This document shows positions 16,601-24,757 of a DNA stretch of 62,500 nt, piece after piece. The DNA lies in contig JACVTC010000040.1 of NCBI GenBank assembly GCA_016946835.1, positions 335,001-397,500 on the forward strand. The letters are read 5' to 3'. The stretch is from Neocallimastix lanati (nom. inval.). Taxonomy: Eukaryota > Neocallimastigomycota > Neocallimastigomycetes > Neocallimastigales > Neocallimastigaceae. The translations under genes were made by a program, and so were the position numbers. The notes beneath the pieces were generated by a model that saw only the letters and a program-made list of their open reading frames with translations, had not been told where the DNA came from and ran no database searches. Every line of letters starts with the position of its first letter. The first letter of the stretch is position 1.

Positions 16601-17691
16601 CCATCAGGAGATATTTTTTTACAAGAAAGAATAAGTGGTAAATGGTCAGAGATGTCATTAAAAGAGTAGCATACAGAAGCAATATTCAGATAATTTCTTA
16701 ATTTATCGTTCACTACTATAAAATCAATACAAGAATTCTTTCCACCATTAGACCAAGTAAATTGATGACCAACCATATCCATAACAAACCATTGAGGGGA
16801 AATTCTAAGAATAAGATCTTTGAGTTGTTGCTTAGTCATGTTGAAATCACCAACAATAGCCGAAGGGTTATTCTGATGGTTCTTGAGCCAATCAGCAAAA
16901 TCAGTTTCCGCTTTTTCTCTAGAGTCTTTGTGTTTTTTGCTAGGGATGTAAATGTTCCCTAAAGAACATCTGACACCCCAAAAAGAGAATATATTTACTG
17001 AGAGTATATATCTATATTCAAAATCATCATTAGTGAATTGGCAGGAGGAGTGCACACCTATATAAAGGCCCCTCATACCAGGGATTTTTTTGTCCGCACG
17101 TCTCAGTACTGTTCTATAATGATTAAGGAATGGATATGAGTTAGAAAAGGAGTTAAGGAATGAACTATTACCGACTTCTTGAAGACAAATACAAATAGGA
17201 TTAAAGATTGAATTAAAATTGGTAAGTCCGTCACGTTTTTCAGAATTCCAACCATTTATGTTCCAGCTAATACAGAGGTTGAAATATTTAGTATTCGAGA
17301 AAGGGTTAGCATACAGGAGGCTTTCAGAGATGGGGATTGAGGGTTCAGAATAATACCTGGTTCTATTATGATTAACATTACTAAATGTGCGTATCCTTGA
17401 AGTAATCTTCCATTTAATTCTTTTAACAGGTAAGTGCTTAGTAATCAAATAAATAACCTTCAAATAATCCGTACAATTATTATAGTTAACTCTTAGGATG
17501 AAGTAGTTTTCCATATTAATATAGTGTTTTTTAACGATTCCATGAACAACTTTATTACAATTTGATATCTTTTTGCTTAAAAATTCCCATAGTCTACTTT
17601 CAGTCCAAGATTCAAGATCATGAATGAAAATTAAAACAAATTTATCATGGTCAGGACCATAAAGTCGCAGACCTCTTCGTATAGTTGACAT
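13606..17691 (-). CDS. LINE ORF: AP-type endonuclease and reverse transcriptase
   Basis: 1361 residues, uninterrupted. Residues 1-130 are a basic N-terminal region of unknown function. The endonuclease spans about 138-357: WNINGW (N144), LQE (E172), GDFN (281-284) and SDH (348-350) are the catalytic and metal-binding landmarks of the exonuclease-III-like family. The reverse transcriptase spans about 600-940: NNKAPGPDGIP (614-624), YRGISL, FLDLKKAYDSVP (first catalytic Asp, D764), GCPLSPILFNIF (824-835), FADD (860-863) and YLGI (933-936). The C-terminal zinc knuckle has the spacing C-x2-C-x10-H-x4-C (C1174, C1177, H1188, C1193). The protein should nick chromosomal DNA and prime cDNA synthesis from the element RNA. 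No RNase H was seen. All catalytic residues that can be checked are present. It is the ancestral form of the relics to the left. Confidence 0.95.
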   Translation of the reverse strand: MSTIRRGLRLYGPDHDKFVLIFIHDLESWTESRLWEFLSKKISNCNKVVHGIVKKHYINMENYFILRVNYNNCTDYLKVIYLITKHLPVKRIKWKITSRIRTFSNVNHNRTRYYSEPSIPISESLLYANPFSNTKYFNLCISWNINGWNSEKRDGLTNFNSIFNPICICLQEVGNSSFLNSFSNSYPFLNHYRTVLRRADKKIPGMRGLYIGVHSSCQFTNDDFEYRYILSVNIFSFWGVRCSLGNIYIPSKKHKDSREKAETDFADWLKNHQNNPSAIVGDFNMTKQQLKDLILRISPQWFVMDMVGHQFTWSNGGKNSCIDFIVVNDKLRNYLNIASVCYSFNDISDHLPLILSCKKISPDGFVTPPRDKQIKWSNRICRDKREAIFSHNKFTCLLDEFEHNDNLDSNTMVKKLLDTANKIGDDIQARVPTNLQGSAFHCPAYIKKLSHEKHLFYKRIKNFKLRNDLSNLQEFCDLSKEYRVLSDYIISIKRNIRNIRFKNLIHSIGECFLKNDAQRGWSGLKKISKPSYSPSQSPVYIKDKEGNVLVSQEDQLNRFAEHYEELASDITGHSLNENYWKKILNNSSTPQESWDINQPISMSEIHSTVLSMKNNKAPGPDGIPTEFFKAFFNSESRNSSQDDSNQVVTYSDCAKCLLLLFNKIWDGDFPNEWNSASIVSIPKKGDLSDCNNYRGISLINVGLKILSKIVTKRISDYAFSNGIIRPEQFGFRNKEECISLFVSIREICQRRKFKDKFTFLAFLDLKKAYDSVPIYNILTKLNNLGIRGKCLQFITNLYLTSKARANFNGKLSKEFPIHRGVRQGCPLSPILFNIFINDIFDKCKSYGVITEKKKCCGGLFADDIVLLAPTKSSLKNLLNIAHDWGIKNEMTFGINKCATLVVKPKNFIPSRHYENPTFRLGMNYIPSTNQYTYLGIPFNESLDLKPIIAKMNSKINFTVNSFFSFLTNRNVPFYFKTRILVSFVLSSVLYYAPLLGSNKKNTEKAQTAFNRGLYWSFGFKNKTSNTSIYNMSKELSIPPIASFCAKAMIRCFKKWKDSSCIISHLVKNIPTLSHYSWTKKARSLAVHKHNNKLPGEIRKFYWENIHYSSTPAIRSTKYKKFKFGFKKFIQRLSLKYSQFSLGFFWIGRIKCGFKFDVKTYVKSNLVSENCPTYCPCCGESNSIPSFTHWILLCPKFEEFRQHFIPFVDEIFINFSLIVHEKSLNIPDDKEEDFDDNINFYVLCLLLGGNAVFEILKIGSGERRRYINNIFQSPSNESSFPISYFVGLAEFLTNVMPIVIGDFYTMIDLYSVRPTVVKSVDVVTIRQRRNSDTDSNDNFHPHGVIFDEWEELEAFSSSNLIT

Positions 17692-18417
17692 AATAAAATA
17701 AAAAACTTATCTATATTAATAAAAAGTAAGTGTAATAAAAAAATAAAAAAATAAAATTAGTAAAAATTAAAAAATTAAAAAAAAATAAAAATTTATTGCT
17801 GTTGTCTTCTCTTTCGTGTATATTGTTTGCTAAAACTTGTTTGTTTTTCTTTCTTTTTGTGTTGACTAGTTTTAATTAATGATTTTCAATTATAAATTCC
17901 TGTTTTATGTAAAAATTTCTGTAAAATAATCATATATAATATAAAATTTAAATGTTAATGAAATAATAGTTGTGAAAAACTATAAAAAGATTCCCATCCG
18001 TTAAATAATGTCTCAAACACAAGCTTTGGAATGAATCAATCTCCTACATTTCCATTTTACAATAGCTACATGAGAGTATAAATAATACTATAGAAAAAAA
18101 CATATACAAAATAATGCTAAAGTAAAAAATACAATAGATTCATTACAATGATAATATGTAGAAACTACATGATATTATTAATTATACAACTCCAATGTTA
18201 CTACATATCCAGTTTAAGACATTATAGAACGTCAAGTTCACTTTCTACAGTCTTCCAGTATTCCAGATTTCTCTCTTCGTACTAGAAGCCACTTTAGAAA
18301 GGATAACCATTGATTATCATCAGAATCACAGAAAGCTGTAATTAGTACACCTGATATAGGTTATTCCTTTTCCATCAACCCTCCATGGACCTGGAAAAAC
18401 AGTCCACTTCATTGGGG
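17692..18417 (-). other. LINE 5' leader, possibly with an ORF1 remnant
   Basis: About 726 bases of more mixed composition than the surrounding intergenic DNA. On the minus strand an ATG at 18412, six bases from the element end, opens a 28-codon frame (begins MKWTVFPGPWRVDGKG). It stops at 18326, but the next frame continues from about 18329 with another 30 open codons (begins CDSDDNQWLSFLKWLLVRRE). This may be a frameshifted remnant of an ORF1 or simply chance. The 3' half is A/T-rich and without a frame. Confidence 0.5.
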
Positions 18418-18430
18418 ATAAATCATTGAT
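18418..18430. repeat. Target-site duplication of the full-length LINE, 5' side
   Basis: ATAAATCATTGAT, identical over 13 bases to 13461-13473. The match ends exactly where the element begins (G at 18417). Confidence 0.9.
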
Positions 18431-18480
18431 AAAATCTAAAGATTTATTAAAATGATAAATATTTATTTTAATTATAATTG

Positions 18481-18513
<33 letters not shown>

Positions 18514-20266
18514 TAATAAAAATTTTTTTTTAAAAAAAAAAAAAAAAACACAAAAAATAAAAAAAAAAAAAAAAAAAAAAAACATATATATATATAATTT
18601 TTTTTTTTAATATGTATATTATAAAATTTTTTTATTAATTGTAATATAGGCTGTTAATAAATACAAGTATGTTGAAATTTTTTTAATTATTTAGAAAAAA
18701 AAAATAAAATATATATGTATAATAAAAAAATTTTCTTTTGTATGATATATTAAATGTATATATAAATATTAATTTTTTTTCTTTTTTTTTTTTTTTTATT
18801 TTTGTTATTTTTTTTGTTGTTGTTATTTTGTTTTTTTATTTTTTTTTATTTTTTCTATTTTTACGTTTTTTTATTTTTTTTTTTTTTTTTTTTATTTTTT
18901 CTGTTTTATATATTTTTATATTTTTTTTTTATTTTTTTTTTTACTTTTGTATTTTTTTTTTTATTTTTTTTATTTTTTTTTTGTTTTTTTCTATTTTTTT
19001 TTGTTTTTTTGTTTTTTTGTTTTTTTGTTGTTGTTAATTTTTATTTCATTTTGTAATTAAAAAAATTTTTTTGTTTGAACAATGTAATTATAAAAAAAAA
19101 TATATATATACATATACATATATATATATATTTTTCTATTCTATAATATTTTGGTATAATTTTCCTTTGAATATATATTAAATATTTAATAAAAAAAAAA
19201 TTTGAAAATAAAAAATTTTTAAAAAAAAAAAAGAGTATATATTAAATACTTCCATAATTTCCCATGATAATTCCAAACTATTAATATTAATTATAATATA
19301 TATATTGTTTTATGCTAAACTAATTATTAAATATAAAGAAAAAAAAAATTTTTTTTTAAATTATCATATTACTAGTAAATCTACTGAAATAAAAATAAAA
19401 ATTAAATAATACAATAATAAAATGTATAATAAAATAAAATGAGAAGTAATAAAATATTCAATTTCAAAAGAAAAAAAAAATATATAAAAAATAAAAAATA
19501 AAAAATAAAATATAAAAAAATAAAAAATAAATGATAAATGATAAATGACAAATGATAAAATATAAAATATAAAATATAAAATATAAAAAAATAAAAATAA
19601 TTATAATAAAAATAAAAAATTTAAAAATTAAATAAAATAAAAAATAAAATATATAATAAAATTATAATATTAAAATAAATAATAAAAAATAATAATAATA
19701 AAATAGAAAATATTTTAAAAAAAAAAATTAATAACAAATAAATATCATCAATCAAAAAGTGTATATATAAATATTATATAATTTAATATATTTTTTAAAT
19801 TTTGTCTATTTATTTATAAAAAAAAAAAATAAATCACACATATTCAAAAAATAAATATAATTACATAAATTTATATATAGATCTATTTCAATTAATTTTA
19901 TCTATTTGTTATTTTATATATATATATATTATATTATTATTATTTTAATTATTTATTTGTTTTTATTTTTATTTATTTATTTTTATTTTTATTTTAATTT
20001 TAATTTTTTATTTTTTATTTTTTATTACTTTTATTTTTAATTACTTTTAATTGTAATTTTATTTTTATTTTTATCTTTATCTTTATCTTTATTTTTATCT
20101 TTATTTTTTATTTTTTATTTTTTTGTTTTTTGTTTTTTGTTTTGTTTTCTTTTGCTTATTTTCAATAATATATAATATGATTTGTTTGGGTTATCAAAAA
20201 AAAAAAAAAATTTTTCTTTTCTTCTCGTATATATAAAAAAAATAATATTATAAATAATAAATTAAT
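18431..20266. other. AT-rich intergenic region
   Basis: Poly-A near 18531-18581, T-rich tracts at 18775-19030, and short tandem words such as AAATGAT and AAATATA near 19528-19590. Apparent poly-Phe frames at 18738-19056 are translations of T-rich DNA. The final 150 bases are the 3' flank of the disordered-protein gene on the minus strand. Confidence 0.6.
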
Positions 20267-23200
20267 TTAATTAATAGCTTGACGGGTAACTGTAAATCTA
20301 CTTTGTTTTTTAGGAGTAATAGATGTTGCTGAAGATAATGGAGATTTATCACTATTATTTACATTATTAGATTTTGATGACTCTCTTGTAACAATAAACC
20401 GACTACTATGAGTACTATAATTACTTGAGTTACTTGGAGTTCGTTTATGATGTATTAAATTTGTTGTTGAATTACTATTTGTACTTGAAATAAGTGATGA
20501 TTTTGAAGAAGTTGTTGTTATATCAAATTTACGATGTTGTTTACTTATAACTACTCTTGTACTACTATTGCTATCTTTATAATCATTACTACGTTTTAAT
20601 GGAGAAGATGAAGTAGGTATATCAGCCTCTGAATTTGATATGATGAAAAAGTGATGATGATGATGTGGATGTACAGGTATGTCATTGGTTGAAATTGATT
20701 TATTACTCTCTCTTCCAATTATTGTTGATCCTAATGGATTGTTTTTTGAGGCACTATCATTTGTACGCATAGAACCCATAGAATAAGCTCTACTTCTTTC
20801 AAATCCATTAATACTCTGAGAATGTAAAGAGGATTCTTCCAGTGATGGTGTTGACATTTCCGAAAATTGTTTTTCAATATTTGGTAAAGATTGTTCATTA
20901 CTATTATCATAATCATAATAGGAATCTTTTCTTTCATAATCTGGTAATGGTTGACTAACTTGATCACAGGAATGCGTAGGGAAATACTTTTTCTTTATAT
21001 TTATTGGATCTTTAGGGTAAAATGGACTGGTAACAACCTCACGATCAATTTTTCCTTGACTAACTTCAATAGTATCTGGACCAGGTCTAAATAATTTACT
21101 TTTTAATAATTCATTCTTTTCTTTTTCCTTTTCGTTTTCCTCTTCTTCTTCTTCTATTTCTAATGGTTCAAAAGTACTATATGAACCATTACGATCTAAA
21201 GAATCATATGAATAATTATAAGGTTTAATTTGTTCAGGATATTTAACTGATTGAGTTTTACGAAGATTTAATAAATATTCGTTTTGTTGTTCTTCATTTC
21301 TATTAACTTCAGTTTCACTATGCTGTAGAAATTGATCACGAATATAATCATGATTATTATTGATTTCTTCAGAAAGTTTGGAATTGTGTTTAATAATATT
21401 CATATCATTTTCATTACTATTATTATTACTATTACTATTATTAATATGAATATAGGTATCATCTGAATAATTGGTATATACAGAGAGATCTTCAGAAAGC
21501 GTTGAACTTTGATTCAATATTTGTGAATTATTAACTAACGTTTTAGTACTATTTAAAGTTGGGTAATTAGGAGGTGAAAGTGGTGGCTTAGATTCATTTA
21601 GAAAAGAGGAGGTAGATCTATTAATTGTTGTGTTTAATATTGAAGGTTTATTATTATCTTTTGTAAGGTTTGGAGTAGATGCAGATACAATATGTGAAGG
21701 TTCCAATTTAGGTTCAAATTGACGATCATGATTTTCTATAATAGATTTTGAAATTGAACGATAGGTAGAGGCACTCGATGAAAGTTTATTGAAAAGAATA
21801 GGTGTAGAACTTGAAGATAAATCTCCTGAAGGAGAATTAGTAATAGATTGTGATGGTGTTGAATTATCACTGTTGAGTGGTGAAGGCGTATGACCTGGGA
21901 CTAATTTATTATTATTTAATTCATTAATATGAGAAGGATCTACTGGGGTTATGGTTGATATATATAATGAGGATGAAATTGGAGTTGTGGATGAAGTAAA
22001 TGATTGAATATACGTAAGGTTATTTTGTTTTTCATCATTCGTTGGAACAATTAAAACATGTTCTTCATTTTTATTAGATTCATTACATTTACTACATTCG
22101 TTATTTATTGTAGTAGTATAAGCAATACCTTCAGATAAATTCAAAGTGGACGATAAAGAAGCTGCAGCTATATTGGCTAATTGTTGTTGAGGAATAGATA
22201 CAGTAGAAAGAGATGGTGAACGAGAGGACATTGGGGAATCTGGTGGAGAAACATTATAAGAGGGTACAGTAAGGGTTTGATCAGATGGTAATCCAGAAGA
22301 AGTAGGTGTAATGATAGTAGATAAAGTTTCTTTATGACCTTGATCGACATCTAAGCCATTAATTTTTATTTTATTTGAATCTAATGCATTTGAATTAGAT
22401 GTTACTGAACCAGTGGAATCACCATCTTCATTATCTTTTTGTGTCAACAAATTACTATTACTTGGATTTTTAATAATAACAAATTTATAGTGATGTGGTA
22501 CAGCATGCTTATAATCATGATGTTCCTTCATTACAGTAAATCTACCTTTCTGAATAACCTGAACGACATTAGAACTATCCTCTGATTTCTCATTACTATC
22601 CTTGGATTCTTCTGTTTTTCCATTTTCATCAAAGGTGTTATTGATATTTGCACTTTCAGAGAGCGATGACTTTTCATACTTTTTAATATTGAGTTCTTTC
22701 TTTAAGGTTGTCTGTTCCTTACCCTGAACTTCATTAGTTCCTTTTTCCTTATCATGATTACAAAAAACAGTGGTATTTAAAATTTTTGAACCCTTAACAG
22801 CGGTATTGCATTGACTACTAATTGGTGTTTTTATAATATGAATAGGAAAAACAACACTATCAATATTTGACATACAATCTTTAATTTTTGAAGTAGTCGT
22901 TGTATGTATGGTTTTGTCAGCTTTACTGATTTCAGTTTGGAAATTTGTAATATGAAATTTATTGATATGATTTGTATTACCACCAAGGGTCTTATCAATC
23001 CAAATATCCTTTAATTCTTCTGGTGATGGTGAATTACGGGAAGTAACGGTATTAAAAGTATTTATAGAACTTTCATCATTATCATTGACTTCTGGAGTTA
23101 TAATAGTAGTCGTCATATCACGGGAAGGTATAGCACCTTTACAGACAGTATCATTATTATTTAAATTATAAATATCTAAGCTTGAGGAGGAAGATGTTGG

Positions 23201-24757
23201 ATGATTAATTTCAAAATGAATAGGTGAAACTGAGGATGTCGATGATATTGAAGAAGTGGCATTATTCTGTTCAATTGCATTAAGTCCATCAATATTAATC
23301 TTTAATTTATTTTTCTTGGATTCTTCAAAACTATTAATTGGAGAATATGTTGAAAGGGATACCCTTCTCGACTTTCTATTCTGATTATTATTACATCCAC
23401 CAACATTAAAATACACATTATCACTTCTTTCGTTATTCATCGTCATACCATAATCCCTTCTAGCTGGAGATGACGGAGTAGTATAATAACCATTTCCATT
23501 TCTTGAAATTTTATTTAAATCATTCAAATTTGGAAGTGAATATGTAGTACTTAAATTAAAATTACCTGAACTTCCGCCGTGACCCATATTATTCGATGTA
23601 CCATTTCCAGTAAAATCGTTAGTGTCAACGGTTGGTCTACTTTTAGAGATATTACTATTCAAAACTTCAACAGTAAAACGACTTAATTTCTTTCCTTTAG
23701 TTCTTCTTGTGGAATTTACTTCTAATCTTGAATTTTCCTTTACGTCATCCTTCTGATTAACTTCTTTAGAATTGTTTTCAAGATCAACTATGTCAACACT
23801 TTCACCCCCAGTATTTTTTGTATCAAACATTGACTCTAACGATATATTACGCTTACTATTTAAAGTATCATTAGAATTTTTACCATCATATTTTGTAACA
23901 ATAGATTTTGTTGATTCACTTATTCTTTCAGTTGGAGGTTCAAATATAGACATATCTAAACGTGGGCCATAAGATTTACTAGAACAATAAGTACTCTGTA
24001 TTCCATTTGATGTAAAGCATGAAGAACAAGAAGGATTATGTACATAACTATTATTTGTATAATAATCAGTATCCTCATCTTCTTCACGAATTGGAATACC
24101 AACTTCGGCAGCAAATTCTTTATAATTTAAATTTTCAGAAAGCATATTTCTTTCGGTTTCACTCTTTAACTTTTGCTCATAATTGAAACTACAATATGAT
24201 GGTAATGACTTTAAATCTTTTTCTTCTTTTAATTGATTTGGTAATTCTGATGTTCCATTTGGAGTAGTCATATAATTATTAGATAAGGTAGTATTTGAGG
24301 AATTATTTCTATTATCAGCATATAATAGAGAAGCAGGCCTTGAAGTTGAAATCGTATTTGCATTTTTATTTAGATTAGCATTAGCATTTGGGATTTCTTT
24401 TTCATTAAGTTGGGCAGAATATTCATATGCACTCTTATCGTAATTGTTATTGTCACCATTCAAGCTACGACTATAACTATTTTTCTTACTATGTGTATGA
24501 TTTCCATTAAATAATTTTGTTTTATTTAAAAATTTATGAAATGCTTTCTTTAACTTTTTCTTTTCATCTGATTTTCCCCCATTATTACTATAATTTGAAA
24601 AAGAAGATGGTGTTGGAGATTTGGAAAGGATAGAATTAGCATTAGAAGTTTCAGATATAAGAGAAGGAGAAGCCGAAGCCGCAACTGAAAGAGAGACAGT
24701 AGTTGAAGTAGATAATCTTTTATTTTCTACGTCTTTTTCCATTAAATTAGTTTGCAT
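20267..24757 (-). CDS. Large disordered Ser/Thr/Asn-rich protein with four RFx[V/I] motifs
   Basis: A single 1496-codon exon starting MQTNLMEKDVEN. I do not recognise a family. There is no signal peptide, membrane segment or folded catalytic domain; most of the chain is low-complexity Ser, Thr and Asn with many SP/TP sites. A basic segment near residue 68 (KKKLKKAFHKFLNKTK) and an acidic Glu-rich block (LEIEEEEEENEKEKEK, in the last quarter) stand out. RFTV occurs at 360-363, 739-742 and 1487-1490, and RFIV at 1453-1456, the last one 10 residues from the C-terminus after a KKQS. Related words (YKFVIIK after the second motif, HRKFDITT, HHHHHFFIIS) suggest repeated decayed copies. RFx[V/I] is the known docking signature for the C-terminal domain of SPAK/OSR1 kinases, so a scaffold or substrate role is possible, but this is inference. 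It could equally be a cytoskeletal or polarity scaffold. Confidence 0.85.
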   Translation of the reverse strand: MQTNLMEKDVENKRLSTSTTVSLSVAASASPSLISETSNANSILSKSPTPSSFSNYSNNGGKSDEKKKLKKAFHKFLNKTKLFNGNHTHSKKNSYSRSLNGDNNNYDKSAYEYSAQLNEKEIPNANANLNKNANTISTSRPASLLYADNRNNSSNTTLSNNYMTTPNGTSELPNQLKEEKDLKSLPSYCSFNYEQKLKSETERNMLSENLNYKEFAAEVGIPIREEDEDTDYYTNNSYVHNPSCSSCFTSNGIQSTYCSSKSYGPRLDMSIFEPPTERISESTKSIVTKYDGKNSNDTLNSKRNISLESMFDTKNTGGESVDIVDLENNSKEVNQKDDVKENSRLEVNSTRRTKGKKLSRFTVEVLNSNISKSRPTVDTNDFTGNGTSNNMGHGGSSGNFNLSTTYSLPNLNDLNKISRNGNGYYTTPSSPARRDYGMTMNNERSDNVYFNVGGCNNNQNRKSRRVSLSTYSPINSFEESKKNKLKINIDGLNAIEQNNATSSISSTSSVSPIHFEINHPTSSSSSLDIYNLNNNDTVCKGAIPSRDMTTTIITPEVNDNDESSINTFNTVTSRNSPSPEELKDIWIDKTLGGNTNHINKFHITNFQTEISKADKTIHTTTTSKIKDCMSNIDSVVFPIHIIKTPISSQCNTAVKGSKILNTTVFCNHDKEKGTNEVQGKEQTTLKKELNIKKYEKSSLSESANINNTFDENGKTEESKDSNEKSEDSSNVVQVIQKGRFTVMKEHHDYKHAVPHHYKFVIIKNPSNSNLLTQKDNEDGDSTGSVTSNSNALDSNKIKINGLDVDQGHKETLSTIITPTSSGLPSDQTLTVPSYNVSPPDSPMSSRSPSLSTVSIPQQQLANIAAASLSSTLNLSEGIAYTTTINNECSKCNESNKNEEHVLIVPTNDEKQNNLTYIQSFTSSTTPISSSLYISTITPVDPSHINELNNNKLVPGHTPSPLNSDNSTPSQSITNSPSGDLSSSSTPILFNKLSSSASTYRSISKSIIENHDRQFEPKLEPSHIVSASTPNLTKDNNKPSILNTTINRSTSSFLNESKPPLSPPNYPTLNSTKTLVNNSQILNQSSTLSEDLSVYTNYSDDTYIHINNSNSNNNSNENDMNIIKHNSKLSEEINNNHDYIRDQFLQHSETEVNRNEEQQNEYLLNLRKTQSVKYPEQIKPYNYSYDSLDRNGSYSTFEPLEIEEEEEENEKEKEKNELLKSKLFRPGPDTIEVSQGKIDREVVTSPFYPKDPINIKKKYFPTHSCDQVSQPLPDYERKDSYYDYDNSNEQSLPNIEKQFSEMSTPSLEESSLHSQSINGFERSRAYSMGSMRTNDSASKNNPLGSTIIGRESNKSISTNDIPVHPHHHHHFFIISNSEADIPTSSSPLKRSNDYKDSNSSTRVVISKQHRKFDITTTSSKSSLISSTNSNSTTNLIHHKRTPSNSSNYSTHSSRFIVTRESSKSNNVNNSDKSPLSSATSITPKKQSRFTVTRQAIN

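Larger units (their letters stand above)
13474..18417 (-). mobile_element. Full-length non-LTR (LINE) retrotransposon with 13-bp target duplication
   Basis: About 4.94 kb. On the minus strand it begins at 18417 with CCCCAATGAAG, has a leader of about 0.7 kb, one 1361-codon ORF (13606-17691), a short 3' UTR and a poly-A tail (poly-T at 13473-13507). Identical 13-bp copies of ATAAATCATTGAT flank it, as expected for target-primed reverse transcription. The uninterrupted ORF and perfect duplication indicate a recent insertion; activity is not shown. It landed beside older relics of the same superfamily. The single ORF with apurinic endonuclease, RT and C-terminal CCHC, without RNase H, suggests an L1-like or Tad-like element; the clade is not assigned. 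Confidence 0.92.

Noticed and set aside
20267-24757. Reading RFTV as a protein phosphatase 1 RVxF docking motif
   Set aside because: The RVxF consensus needs Val/Ile before the aromatic residue; the order here is Arg-Phe-x-Val, which fits the SPAK/OSR1 type instead.
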